Source: Apirhabdus apintestini (GTDB lineage Bacteria > Pseudomonadota > Gammaproteobacteria > Enterobacterales > Enterobacteriaceae). Taken from it: a stretch of DNA of 64,000 nt. Positions 32,659-42,776 of the stretch are shown one piece after another. A program made the position numbers and the translations under genes. Each line of letters starts with the position of its first letter. Positions within the stretch are counted from its first letter, which is position 1. The DNA lies in NCBI GenBank assembly GCA_033977085.1, contig CP138906.1:4092001-4156000 (forward strand), given 5' to 3'. The notes beneath the pieces were generated by a model, which made no database searches, was not told where the DNA came from, and saw nothing but the letters and a program-made list of their open reading frames with translations.

Positions 32659-33270
32659 TTAAATGGCAGCGATATCTAACGGAATATTAATTAGCTTCCC
32701 GTGTTTATCTTTCTCCCGGAAATTAATATAGGTTTTGGACATGGCCACCTGCAGTGATTCCGATATGGCCTCCATTGCCCGGTTCCAGCGCTCATCCTGA
32801 ATCTTGACGCGACGCAGGGAAAGAATGCGTCCGGTGTTAAGCTGGCCCTCTTTGTCCACCTGAAAAGCATCGCTGATGATGGCCCGCAGGTTGGCGTTTG
32901 CGCCTTCCGACCACTCGGTGACGCACTCGTCTATCAGGTCTTTGGCAATCTGCAGTTCTGGTCCGAAGGTCAGGGTTTCCTGCACGCGGATGGTGATCTG
33001 CTGAGCACCGTCGAAGCTGCTGAAGGTCACGTTGCCCTTAGCACCGCCGCGCGTTCTGCCGTACTTCTCGGCCACAAGGTCAAGCCGGGCATAGCACTCG
33101 TCAAAGGCACGACGCTTGAAGTCGCTGAGTTCATCGCGTTTAACCTTCGCGGCGGCAACCTGTTCTTTAACGAAAGAATCCATCGCAAGGTCATAATCAG
33201 ACACCTGGTCAACCGGCACCAGACGCCCCTTTCGGTCTTTCATGTAGTCTTCTTTATTTATTTCGCTCAT
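32659..33270 (-). CDS. DUF3164 family phage protein
   Basis: 203 residues, intact frame. The opening MKDRKGRLVPVDQVSDYDLAMDSFV and the central RAFDECYARLDLVAEKYG...GNVTFSSFDG match the DUF3164 family found between tnpB and gemA in Mu-like phages. Function is not established. Confidence 0.88.
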   Translation of the reverse strand: MSEINKEDYMKDRKGRLVPVDQVSDYDLAMDSFVKEQVAAAKVKRDELSDFKRRAFDECYARLDLVAEKYGRTRGGAKGNVTFSSFDGAQQITIRVQETLTFGPELQIAKDLIDECVTEWSEGANANLRAIISDAFQVDKEGQLNTGRILSLRRVKIQDERWNRAMEAISESLQVAMSKTYINFREKDKHGKLINIPLDIAAI

Positions 33271-33287
33271 CTCTGTTCACCTTATGG

Positions 33288-33557
33288 TTAATGTAATGAT
33301 TCTGACCAGGTAATGCGGCAGCCATGCAACTCAAAGACGCCCTGACGGAAGCGTCCTGAGCCGTCATGGCCAACATGGGTATAACTTGCCTTGCCCTGCT
33401 CCAGCAGGCGGGCACAGTGCCCGTTGCGGGCGATACGGATAACCGGCTTACTGCCAGCAATCATGACGCTTTGTACGGTAGTGTTCATGGCGTTGAGCGC
33501 CATAATGGCGGACTGCACCTTACTCATCTGCTGATTGATATCGGCGATGGATTTCAT
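33288..33557 (-). CDS. Hypothetical early phage protein, 89 residues
   Basis: The N-terminus (MKSIADINQQMSKVQSAIMALNAMNTTVQSVMI) is a predicted helix and the C-terminal half looks beta-rich (KPVIRIARNGHCARLL). No family recognised. It begins 2 bp past the tnpB stop in the same direction and ends 18 bp before DUF3164. Confidence 0.7.
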   Translation of the reverse strand: MKSIADINQQMSKVQSAIMALNAMNTTVQSVMIAGSKPVIRIARNGHCARLLEQGKASYTHVGHDGSGRFRQGVFELHGCRITWSESLH

Positions 33558-33559
33558 GA

Positions 33560-34726
33560 TTAAACCCCTTTGACGACGTCGGCGTTGACCTGCGGAACCC
33601 CGATTTCAGCGGCCAGATTCATGGCCGCTATCACCAGGTTACTGACGGCCAGCGGATACAGCAGGCTGACCATGCTTTTACGGTTGCTGCCCAGATTGCT
33701 CAGGCGGGCACGGATGGCTTCCACAGCGCTGTCGTCCATGATGTCGACCAACTGCTTACCGGCGCGTTGCAGTTTGAACGCCAGAAACTCTTCCAGGCTG
33801 TTGTCCAGCGGCAGCAGTTCAACTACCTCGCAGCGCTGGACGACCTCACGGACTTCCATGTTGCGTTCGGACAGTTTGTCCGCCAGCTCAGGCTGGCCAA
33901 TCAGCACGATGGACAGCAGTTTTTTGAAGCCCGATTCCGAGCTCAAAAATCGTTTAAGGTGCTTCAGCGTAGGGATGGGCAGGCTGTGAGCCTCCTCAAT
34001 CACCAGAACGTGGCTGAAACCCGCCTGGCTACTGTCCTTCAGGACGCGGTGCAACTGACGGAAGCGGGCGTCCTGGCTGCGTTTAATGCTCTCCAGTGGC
34101 GCGATGGTGCTGATGATGGCTTCGGCGATGGCTGCCGCCTTGAGGGTTTTGCCCTTCACGTCGTTGTCTTCCATGGCGATGATGTATGGCTCGATAACAA
34201 TCACCGGCGCGTTCTCGCGGTTGACGCGTTCAATCAGGTCGCGGCGCAGCGTGGATTTACCCGCGCCGGACTCGCCGATAACCGCCAGAAAGCCACCGTG
34301 GCGGGCTGTCTGGAACAGTGCCTCACGCACGTAGCGGATATCCGGTGTGGTGAACACATCGTCCGCGCCCTGCATGGCCTCATCAGCGAACGGGTCACGG
34401 AAAAGGCCAAACGCTTTTTTGGTTGCTGGAAATAACACCTGCTTTTTGAGTAACATGTTCTCTTCCTCACTGAGGTTGGTTTTATCGGTAGTACCCGCTG
34501 TACGGGGCGTGACCGCGCCCTGTGCAGCATCAAAACTCTTCGCTGTATCAATCCCCTGACTTTCCAGCCAGGACGCCAGACGCTGACGCACCATCTCCGG
34601 GCTGGTGCGGGGCCACTCGTTGTGGTTCACAATCTGGGCCAGCGTGGCCTCGGAAACGGCGACGGCTCTTGCCACCACCGCCTGCGGGATGCGGGCCTCT
34701 TTCAGTTGTTGCTTCAGTACCAGCAT
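33560..34726 (-). CDS. TnpB, MuB/ExeA-like AAA+ target-selection ATPase
   Basis: 388 residues, intact. An N-terminal HTH (RIPQAVVARAVAVSEATLAQIVNH) is followed by Walker A GESGAGKST (about residue 155), Walker B HVLVIEEAHSL and sensor IVLIGQPELADKL. MuB-type proteins bind target DNA as ATP-bound filaments and activate the transposase. It lies 10 bp after tnpA, as expected. Confidence 0.93.
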   Translation of the reverse strand: MLVLKQQLKEARIPQAVVARAVAVSEATLAQIVNHNEWPRTSPEMVRQRLASWLESQGIDTAKSFDAAQGAVTPRTAGTTDKTNLSEEENMLLKKQVLFPATKKAFGLFRDPFADEAMQGADDVFTTPDIRYVREALFQTARHGGFLAVIGESGAGKSTLRRDLIERVNRENAPVIVIEPYIIAMEDNDVKGKTLKAAAIAEAIISTIAPLESIKRSQDARFRQLHRVLKDSSQAGFSHVLVIEEAHSLPIPTLKHLKRFLSSESGFKKLLSIVLIGQPELADKLSERNMEVREVVQRCEVVELLPLDNSLEEFLAFKLQRAGKQLVDIMDDSAVEAIRARLSNLGSNRKSMVSLLYPLAVSNLVIAAMNLAAEIGVPQVNADVVKGV

Positions 34727-34736
34727 GTCTTCCTCC

Positions 34737-36504
34737 TCAGTTGCCGTTAACGATGCTGATAACGCTGCTGCGGGCCGGGGTGGTCAGGGTGACCATGACC
34801 TCATCCAGCGCGGCTTCCGGTACGCCATCCGGGTACTGCGCCGTTAACTGGCGGTAATGTTCCGGCGTCCAGGTATGGCCGTTCGCGCTGAACTTCTCGC
34901 GCAGGGCTTTCGCGGCCTCCACATGGGTCAGCGGACGCTGCTCAATACGCGGGCCGCGCACGTCTGAAGCCTGACCGCGCTTAGGCATATAGGCCGGAAG
35001 CGTGGTGTCGTCGATATGTTTATACGGGTCAAGTCGCCCGCCAAACGGCAGCGCCTTCGCCTTGCGTGCAGCAGCTGCATCGGCGGCGTTATCCGTGCCG
35101 GTGACCAGCTCTTCGATTTCTTTTGCCGCCGTCTGCGCCGGGGTCTCAGGCAGGGCTTTGTAGCTTTCGCCAAATACCGCCGCGCTCTCGGCAAAGCCGA
35201 ACTCGTTCTTTCTGACCTCTTCGACCAGGAAGAACGTCTCGTGGCCGTCTTCGCCGGTCAGCACTACCTGCGCAACATCGCTGCGCCACGGGTTACGGGT
35301 AATCATCAGTTTTTCACCGACCATCACGCCCGGCACCGTCGAAACATCAAACTCTGCGCCCCGGAACGGTACACGCAGTTTTGATGTGACCTTGCGGCTT
35401 TCCGGCGCAGCCACCGCCAGTTCGCGGCATACCTCGACGGAAGGTGCTTTCTTCAACTGCTCTGCGGTGATTTTCAGCCAGATATCCGTGCGGGTTTTAC
35501 CGTGGCGGCTGTGAACAGCCGTGGCGTTAAAGTGGCGGCGCCATTTCACCGCCAGCGCGTTCAGCTCTTCCAGACTGTGAACCGGCTGGAACTTGAGACC
35601 CGGCTCCAGCTTGCGTTCGATAATGTCACGCGCCTTTTCCACCTGCCCGGTGGCGCGGGCGTTATGTGGTTTGTGCGCTATCAGGTCGATGCCCAGCGAA
35701 CGGCACATATTTTTGTCATGCCAGCGGTGTTCGCCGAGCCGGGGTCGAGGTAGAGTATTTTCGGCACGCCGTGCAGCACGTCAGCGCCACCACGCTCCTG
35801 CATGGCGTTGATAAGAACAGAACAGAGGTTCTCACCGGATTCAGCCCCCATCACGTACTCAACGTAAATCCAGCCGCTGGTATGGTCGGTAATCTCATAA
35901 CTCCACACGCGGTCACTGGCGATGCGGGCGATGTTGGCGGGCTTGTTCTTGTAGAACTTCGCGCTGTCCATTACCTGCAGCCCTTTATGACCGTTGCTCA
36001 GGTAGTAAAGCGTACAAAGCGAGGCATCAATCTCCCAGACATGGTTGGGATGAAGGCTGGCCATCTCGGACGACGGGGCCGGGGCGTCAAGCTGTTCAGG
36101 GTGCAGACCATAGTTACGCAGGGCGCGGCTGATGGTGTCCTCGGACAATGGGAAAAACTCGCCGGTGGCCTCGTCCGTTCTGCCTGCAGTGATAAAGCCG
36201 TTTGACCGCAGGGTCTCCACCGCATCTGCGATGGAATACAGGCGTTTGCCGTTCTTACGGGTGGCCTCGCGCAGCGTGGCTGATATCAGCGCGGCTTCGT
36301 CGCGGCTCAGGGCGCTGCGCCCGGCATCGGCGCGTTTTTACGTTTGTCAGTCACTGATACCTCCTTCAGCTTGCGCAGCAGGGTGGCGCGGGACATGCCC
36401 AGTTCAGCGCAGGCGGCGTCGTATATCGCACCGCGCTTACCATGCCCCGCGTCACGTGCCGCGCGGGCAACATAAACCAGTCGTTCAGTCAGGGCGGCAC
36501 TCAT
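34737..36504 (-). CDS. TnpA, Mu-type DDE transposase (two frameshifts)
   Basis: The reconstructed chain is about 589 residues. An N-terminal HTH (AACAELGMSRATLLRKLKEV) binds phage ends; a second domain includes DTISRALRNYGL. The rve core has catalytic Asp in VWEIDASLCTLYY, Asp in ILYLDPGSANTAG and Glu in GQVEKARDIIERKL. A C-terminal region (HVEAAKALREKFSANGH) should contact TnpB. Frames break near 36340 and 35708, each an A run short by one (seen as T runs on plus), and restoring them gives a continuous protein. Confidence 0.92.
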
Positions 36505-36507
36505 CGG

Positions 36508-36798
36508 TTATGCCTCCTGCCCGTTAATCTGTGGCGTCGGGTCAGTCAGCCATGAAGGGGCAGCGTTACCTGTCGGCTCATCCGGCAGGTCAAATGTGGA
36601 GCGCAGGCTACGCGCGGTGCTTTCCAGCTGGCAGACCAGACCGGCCATAAAGTCTCTGGGGGTATCAATCATGTTTTCAGCGCAGTATGCGCACAGGGTC
36701 TCAAAGGCGCTGGACAGTCGAACCGCGATGGCAGATTCCGCCTCAACCGCTAACGCCGTCACTTCCGCGCGTAACTTCTTCACTTCTTCGTCAGGCTT
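36508..36798 (-). pseudogene. Phage early gene truncated at its 5' end by the IS fragment
   Basis: The open frame (EEVKKLRAEVTALAVEAESAIAV...) continues upstream with no start before it meets the IS fragment at 36799; a GTG at 36783 could serve as a secondary start. No family recognised. About 95 residues of its C-terminus remain (TFDLPDEPTGNAAPSWL). It is 3 bp upstream of tnpA. The start has been replaced by IS sequence. Confidence 0.7.
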
Positions 36799-36997
36799 AG
36801 GTGGCTGCGGACAGTATTACGCGAAATACCCAGTTCTCTGGCGATGGCCCGGATACTCATTCCCCGCTTGTGCAGGACTTTAATTTCCATACGAATCTCA
36901 AAAGTGATCATAAGCTCCCCTGTATTCAGAGGAGCAGATTAACCCCTGGATCAGTTTTCAACCGCTGGGGTGGATCAGTTTTGCACCGTTGGTAACA
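36799..36997 (-). mobile_element. 199-bp left-end fragment of the IS21-family element
   Basis: Reverse complement identical in extent to 3557-3755 of copy 1: outer tip TGTTACC at 36997-36991 and the first 37 codons of istA, broken in the HTH (NTVRSHL). It joins DUF3102-like sequence on its outer side and the next early gene on its inner side. The simplest history is insertion followed by deletion of the rest of the IS plus adjacent phage DNA. Confidence 0.93.
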
Positions 36998-37211
36998 CCG
37001 CTTACCAGCCTCCAGCATGGCTTCCAGCACTCTGAGCCATGTAGAAGCGTGTCTCGTGAACGATGCGGTCACGTTCATATGGCAGGCCATCACCAAACTG
37101 CTGCATGATTTCAAGGCGATGTTCGGTCATGGCATTAAGATTGACACTGAGACCATCGGTCAGCGGTACATCTTCCACTAGTTCAACTGGTTGTGATTTT
37201 GTGCGTCCCAT
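36998..37211 (-). pseudogene. DUF3102-like phage gene cut by the IS fragment
   Basis: The N-terminus (MGRTKSQPVELVEDVPLTDG) and the segment HETRFYMAQS...EAMLEAGKR resemble DUF3102 proteins, which are found in the early region of Mu-like and other phages. The two parts are in different frames with an indel near 37025. The gene ends after EAGKR at the IS tip (36997), so most of the C-terminus is gone. It starts 9 bp after the HTH gene, preceded by GGAG. Confidence 0.65.
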
Positions 37212-37220
37212 TTCAACTCC

Positions 37221-37525
37221 TTAGCGACTGCCAGCCATAACACGCTGGTTGATTTCATTGATACGATCCTGCGCCCGTGCCATTTCGGTACTGTGCGCCA
37301 TGGCGATTTGTAAGAGCTGGACTCCAGGGCAAAACGCCCGTTATCCAGTTTCAGGGCCAGTCCTTCTTCGATAAGGGTATTCAGCGCACGATTGATATTC
37401 GCCGGTGACTCACCCAGAGCCGATGCCAGTTCACCGTTAGAAACACCGTTCAGAGCGTGACCGCGTAAAGCTTTAAGGACACGCAAAATACGGGTACCTG
37501 AGCTTGATGTATTTGGTTTACTCAT
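37221..37525 (-). CDS. Winged-helix protein of the phage early operon (indel near 37318)
   Basis: An IclR-type winged HTH is clear: RILRVLKALRGHALNGVSNGELASALGESPANINRALNTLIEEGLALKL. Two extra bases beside GAGCTG near 37318 shift the frame; corrected, the end is QLLQIAMAHSTEMARAQDRI...VMAGSR at 37221. About 100 residues. It follows the ner-like gene with a 4-bp overlap and probably regulates early phage transcription or transposition. Confidence 0.78.
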
Positions 37526-37752
37526 GACGCCTCCTTGAGGATGCCGGGGGTAACTTCTTTGCCTATTGCGACCGAAAGGTCTCGCAAAATCCGATAAGTC
37601 AAACGACCGCGTGGAAGTTCGCTTTTTCCTGCCCAGCGACTGACAGCTTGGGTGACTGTTCGTGGCTCATAGCCCGCGTTAAGCGCGAACTGGCGCAAGC
37701 TACTGCCTCGTTCAACCAGCCGTGCCCGAACTTGTTGTTTGTTCATATGCAC
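37522..37752 (-). CDS. Ner-like DNA-binding protein
   Basis: About 75 residues; HTH in LRQFALNAGYEPRTVTQAVSRW, the pattern of Ner/Nlp proteins that bind the early operator. It is the first leftward gene opposite the repressor, exactly where ner sits in Mu-type phages. Starts possible at GTG 37752 or ATG 37746 (MNKQQVRARL); the ATG fits the family better. Ner turns down early and repressor transcription after infection. Confidence 0.85.
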   Translation of the reverse strand: MHMNKQQVRARLVERGSSLRQFALNAGYEPRTVTQAVSRWAGKSELPRGRLTYRILRDLSVAIGKEVTPGILKEAS

Positions 37753-37760
37753 CGTGTTCC

Positions 37761-37812
37761 TATTGGGTTATGATGTACTCTATTGGGTCTATTGTACGCA
37801 CCCAAACGGGTA
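37761..37812. promoter_or_regulatory. Operator/promoter region of the phage immunity switch
   Basis: TATTGGGT occurs at 37761-37768 and again at 37781-37788, exactly 20 bp (two helical turns) apart, and an inverted relative ACCCAAA with ACGGGT follows at 37800-37812. These lie between the divergent ner-like and repressor genes and are likely repressor/Ner sites over the early promoter. Confidence 0.65.
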
Positions 37813-37834
37813 TGTCAAATCGAGATATGTTCAA

Positions 37835-38245
37835 ATGAGTATAAAAGAGAGGTTGCGCGAAGCGATGGATGCTAAAAGCTTGACAATAAAGGCATTGTCA
37901 GACTTGTCGAAAATTCCATATCGCTCACTTCAAAACTATCTGCGTGGAGAGAGAGAACCTAATGCGGAGGCTCTTGTTGCGTTAAGCACCCATTTGAACA
38001 TATCAATAGATTGGCTACTTACTGGTAAAGGGGAAGCTGTTGGGGTAGAGAAAGCACAGCCAGCTAATCAGGAGCAGCATTTCAACCAGTCTGATCTGAA
38101 GTTATTGAAACTGCTCAACCAACTGGAGCCAGAGGTGCGAAAAGAGTTGCTGCGAGGCGCTGAGGAAAAACAGCGAATGATTGATATGGAAAAACAGCTT
38201 AAGGAGCTGTCCGCAGCGTTCGATAGATTAAAAAATACGGGTTAA
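37835..38245 (+). CDS. Phage repressor (c), XRE-type HTH
   Basis: The 136-residue protein starts MSIKERLREAMDAKSLTIKA. The HTH is ALSDLSKIPYRSLQNYLRGEREPNAEALVALSTHLNISIDWLLTG, a standard XRE domain, and the C-terminal half is a charged coiled-coil-like tail (EEKQRMIDMEKQLKELSAAFDRL) likely used for oligomerisation. There is no RecA-cleavage LexA-like peptidase part, so induction is probably not by SOS cleavage. Upstream in-frame codons to 37739 are in the operator and are not used. Confidence 0.88.
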   Translation: MSIKERLREAMDAKSLTIKALSDLSKIPYRSLQNYLRGEREPNAEALVALSTHLNISIDWLLTGKGEAVGVEKAQPANQEQHFNQSDLKLLKLLNQLEPEVRKELLRGAEEKQRMIDMEKQLKELSAAFDRLKNTG

Positions 38246-38280
38246 TCTGTTCCCATTAAGAACATTAGAGGTATAAGGAC

Positions 38281-38814
38281 ATGACTATGCGCAAATTATT
38301 TTTACCGTTGATATTAGTTTTATCTGGGTGTGGAGATAATACCGATCCTGCTGATACGTCCACCACAGCTAAGGAGCACCCGGTTTTTAGCGTTGAAACA
38401 GATAATCCGGTTATAAAACGCGAATTACCGTTTATTCGCCAACAACTCCCCGGCCTGGATAAGTACGCGGACAGTTTTGAAAAAATCGAAGTATCCGAGG
38501 ATAGCGAACGCCCGGTGACAACGGTGCAGTTTCATATTAAAGATGAAAATAATATTCCAAGTGACTACATAGCCTCTGGTCATAATTGTTATTTGTTCAT
38601 ATCAAATAATGCCCACGAAGTGAAAATATCTAAATCAGCATGTCAGGCTGTTTTTTTCGATAAAACGGATGTTCCCGGTGGAGACCTGACCGTGAAACTT
38701 GATAAGGAAAAAGTTCCTATGACAGATGATGGTAAGACCCCGCGAGCAGGTTGTTTGAAGGCTTATTCACCAGAGCCAGATAATGATTATTGGACTTGTC
38801 CAAGGCAGGGTTAA
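38281..38814 (+). CDS. Phage-carried lipoprotein of unknown function
   Basis: The signal MTMRKLFLPLILVLSGCGDN has a clear lipobox (LSGC), so the mature 160-residue chain should be lipid-anchored. Four later cysteines (CYLF, CQAVF, GCLKA, TCPR) may form disulfides. I recognise no family. It lies 35 bp after the repressor in the same direction and is probably expressed in the lysogen. Such morons often alter the host surface or block superinfection; this is inference. Confidence 0.8.
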   Translation: MTMRKLFLPLILVLSGCGDNTDPADTSTTAKEHPVFSVETDNPVIKRELPFIRQQLPGLDKYADSFEKIEVSEDSERPVTTVQFHIKDENNIPSDYIASGHNCYLFISNNAHEVKISKSACQAVFFDKTDVPGGDLTVKLDKEKVPMTDDGKTPRAGCLKAYSPEPDNDYWTCPRQG

Positions 38815-39653
38815 ATGTTTAGGTGGTGCTGCAGATGCACCACCACCTTTAACTACCTCTTTCAAAAATTACAAATTACCGGCTCTTTCTTCGGGCTGGG
38901 TTTGCCTGTTACCTTAAGGTTGTAGCTGATATCAATCGACTGCATGTTCAGACCGTTGAATGCCTGCCGCATTTCCGGGATATCGTTCACCGATATAATC
39001 ATCGTCCCTTTGATCCTTCGCGCTAAATCTGCCATGTGATCATAGTTTTCCAGCCCGAACTCCACACCATAGCCTTCCGTTCCCCAGTACGGTGGGTCAC
39101 AGTAGAACAGCGTATGCGGGCGATCATATCGCTCTATGCACTGGTGCCAGTCCAGATGCTCTATCAGCGTTCTGGACAGGCGCAGGTGTGCCATCGATAG
39201 TTCTTCCTCAATACGCAGCAGATTGAAGCGCGGCGCACTGGTTGTAGAGGTACCGAATGTGTGATCGGCGACCTTGCCTCCAAACGCCTGTTTCTGCAGG
39301 TAGTAGAACCGGGCCGCCCGCTGTATGTCGGTGAGTTTCTCCTCCGGCGTATCCTGCAGCCATTTGTAAATCTGACGGCTGACCAGTGCCCATTTGAACT
39401 GGCGGACAAACTCTTCCAGGTGATGTTTTACCACCCGATACAGATTCACCAGCTCACCGTTGATATCGTTAATGACTTCGATCTTGCTGGGTGTCTTAAG
39501 AAAATAGAGCGCAGCTGCCCCACAGAACGGCTCCACATAGCAGGTATGGGCCGGGAACAGCGGCAGATGTTACCAACGGTGCAAAACTGATCCACCCCAG
39601 CGGTTGAAAACTGATCCAGGGGTTAATCTGCTCCTCTGAATACAGGGGAGCTT

Positions 39654-40671
<1,018 letters not shown>

Positions 40672-40675
<4 letters not shown>

Positions 40676-41453
40676 TGGTCGAACTACAACATCAACGGCT
40701 GATGGTGCTTGCTGAACAGCCCAGCTGGACAGCCTTATCGGCGCGGCGCCGGCACTGTCGCAACAGGCAGTGGATCAGGAATGGAGCTATATGGACTTCC
40801 TGGAGCACCTGCTACATGAGGAGAAACTGGCCCGGCATCAGCGTAAACAGGCGATGTACACGCGGATGGCAGCCTTCCCGGCGGTGAAGACGTTCGAGGA
40901 ATACGACTTCACCTTCGCCACCGGCGCACCTCAGAAGCAAATCCAGTCGCTGCGTTCCCTGAGCTTCATCGAACGTAACGAAAACATCGTGTTGCTGGGC
41001 CCCTCGGGCGTGGGGAAAACACATCTGGCGATAGCCATGGGCTACGAGGCAGTACGGGCGGGCATCAAGGTTCGCTTCACAACAGCAGCGGACCTGCTGT
41101 TACAGCTGTCGACTTCCCAGCGTCAGGGGCGTTACAAAACGACACTCAATCGCGGTGTCATGGCCCCCAAACTGCTCATCATCGACGAAATAGGCTATCT
41201 GCCGTTCAGCCAGGAAGAGGCAAAGCTGTTCTTCCAGGTCATTGCCAAACGTTACGAAAAGAGCGCGATGATCCTGACCTCTAACCTGCCGTTCGGGCAG
41301 TGGGACCAGACGTTCGCGGGTGATGCAGCCCTGACATCGGCAATGCTGGACCGGATCTTACATCACTCACACGTAGTCCAGATAAAAGGAGAGAGCTATC
41401 GACTGAAGCAGAAACGAAAGGCCGGGGTTATAGCGGAAGCTAATCCTGAGTAA
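40672..41453 (+). CDS. istB: IstB helper ATPase of IS copy 2 (frameshift near 40720)
   Basis: Same AAA+ protein as copy 1, with Walker A GPSGVGKTHLA and Walker B LLIIDEIGYL. One base is lost near 40720 in CAGCTC, which copy 1 keeps intact. The open part from 40770 still carries the whole ATPase core. Confidence 0.9.
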
Positions 41454-41632
41454 GCAAGGTGGATCAATATTAGACCGTTGGTGGTGACGGTAAGTGGATC
41501 ACTTTTTACCCGTTGTTGACAGCAGAATATGCTTAGCCAGACGACGTTTGCCGCCAATCCATGGAACGATGGGTAAAGATTGTTCTTTCATTATCCGTAA
41601 GCCTTTTGCAATTAGTGAAAATATGGCAGGCT

Positions 41633-41726
41633 AGTCTGGTCTCGCGAGACTGACTGAACCCTGGTCGGCTCACAGTGCATACCTGTGAGTTGATGACCAG
41701 CCCGGTGTTCGCGCACTGGGCTGGTC
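41633..41726. promoter_or_regulatory. Three-dyad control region between dam and the late arm
   Basis: Three inverted repeats in 94 bp: GTCTCGCGAGAC (41639-41650, perfect 12-bp palindrome within a longer imperfect one); CTCACAG...CTGTGAG (41669-41689, 7-bp arms); and GACCAGCCC...GGGCTGGTC (41695-41726, 9-bp arms, 14-base loop). They lie between leftward dam and rightward late genes, with no convincing gene from 41592 to 41834. The third may be a terminator; the first two suit binding of dimeric activators such as Mor. Confidence 0.6.
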
Positions 41727-41834
41727 GTTCTTTCACTGTCAGGATGAGGTTTATGGATAACTGTTTTCTATTAACGCAATTTACTGGATGTGTAACCTAC
41801 GTGCAGTGTTTGTTCGATAAGGATTGTTTTCTGA

Positions 41835-42410
41835 ATGGGAACGTATTACACACTTGATTCCGCTAATCGTCTGCCTTCGCCTTGCCATGTTATTACCGTA
41901 AAATACGAACCTGAAGTGCCGGAGCTGGCCGCTTTCCTTCATCAGATGTATCCCGATGGTCTTTCCAGGCACGGTCATAACTATCTCTATAACCCCGGCC
42001 CTAAAATGGAAGATGACAGCGGAGTCAGCAGAAGTCTGCTGGTCGGTCTGGTGTTTGAGTTAGTTCGCCGTAGCCATTTTCCTGACAAACCCTCCCGCTA
42101 TCAGTCACTGTTTGCCTGTCAGCATCTAAGTGAAGTCAGGAAGTTCCGGGGATTACTGGCCGATGAGAGAGGCGAAGAGGAAATCAGAACGGCACCGATA
42201 TATGAAGTCATCACTGATGAGCCGGTGCATCGCGGAGATATGAGGTTATTGAACAGTGATTGCCCGGTGCTGGAACTGTATCACCGGGCCTGGCTTTACT
42301 GGTCGGGAGAAGCGGCCCCGGTTAAGACTGGTGAGGAAGAACCGTTCTGGGAACTGCTGATTCCGCTTCCAGTAATCGTTGGTCGCAGGATAACTGAGCA
42401 GCAGGATTAG
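41835..42410 (+). CDS. DUF2441-like protein, possible ADP-ribosyltransferase fold
   Basis: 191 residues, intact frame. The opening MGTYYTLDSANRL, the central GLVFELVRRSHFPDKPSRYQSLFACQHLSEVRKFRG and the EVITDEPVHRGDMRLLN segment resemble DUF2441 proteins. The arrangement of an aromatic/His start, a Ser/Arg core (PSRYQS) and later acidic residues recalls ART-like folds, but I cannot confirm it. No start-proximal Shine-Dalgarno is strong (AAGGA 11 bases upstream). It is the first rightward gene past the dyads and not part of the usual Mu lysis set, so likely cargo. Confidence 0.55.
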   Translation: MGTYYTLDSANRLPSPCHVITVKYEPEVPELAAFLHQMYPDGLSRHGHNYLYNPGPKMEDDSGVSRSLLVGLVFELVRRSHFPDKPSRYQSLFACQHLSEVRKFRGLLADERGEEEIRTAPIYEVITDEPVHRGDMRLLNSDCPVLELYHRAWLYWSGEAAPVKTGEEEPFWELLIPLPVIVGRRITEQQD

Positions 42411-42645
42411 GTGCAGCTTTATATCGTGATGTCGCCGCCACATTGCCAATCATCATGACGTTGTTTTCTCCGCTGGCGAAATGACTTCTTCTCTCTTCAA
42501 GTGCAACCAGCGCGTTTTTCAGTTCTGCAATCGCTTCGGTTGGGCAACATGCATCCACGCTTAGCGTGTAAGTTTTATTTTTCTCTCCGGTTCTGATCCC
42601 AAAGAGGAACCCTTTTTTAAAACCGGGCTGTTTCGGTTCAGTCAT
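42322..42645 (-). CDS. Hypothetical phage protein on the opposite strand
   Basis: Starts MTEPKQPGFKKGFLFGIRTGEKN at 42645 with GGGGAGG eight bases upstream. About 107 residues; the N-terminal 70 look like a folded domain (TYTLSVDACCPTEAIAELKNALVALEERRSHF). The last 30 overlap the end of the convergent DUF2441-like gene by 89 bp, so the true end may be earlier and an indel is possible. No family recognised. Confidence 0.55.
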   Translation of the reverse strand: MTEPKQPGFKKGFLFGIRTGEKNKTYTLSVDACCPTEAIAELKNALVALEERRSHFASGENNVMMIGNVAATSRYKAAPNPAAQLSCDQRLLEAESAVPRTVLPHQS

Positions 42646-42776
42646 CGTGCTTGCCTCCCCTGTGTTTTGTGTGCCACCATTCTGGCCGCTTCCCTCTGCG
42701 AACACTTATAACGCGCTTTAAAATCCGTATCCCGCCACATTTGTGATGCTGTCTCCCACACAACAAGGAGACACCC

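Noticed and set aside
41533..41736. A com-like translational activator upstream of dam
   Set aside because: The minus-strand frame there lacks zinc-finger cysteine pairs and overlaps the dyads.
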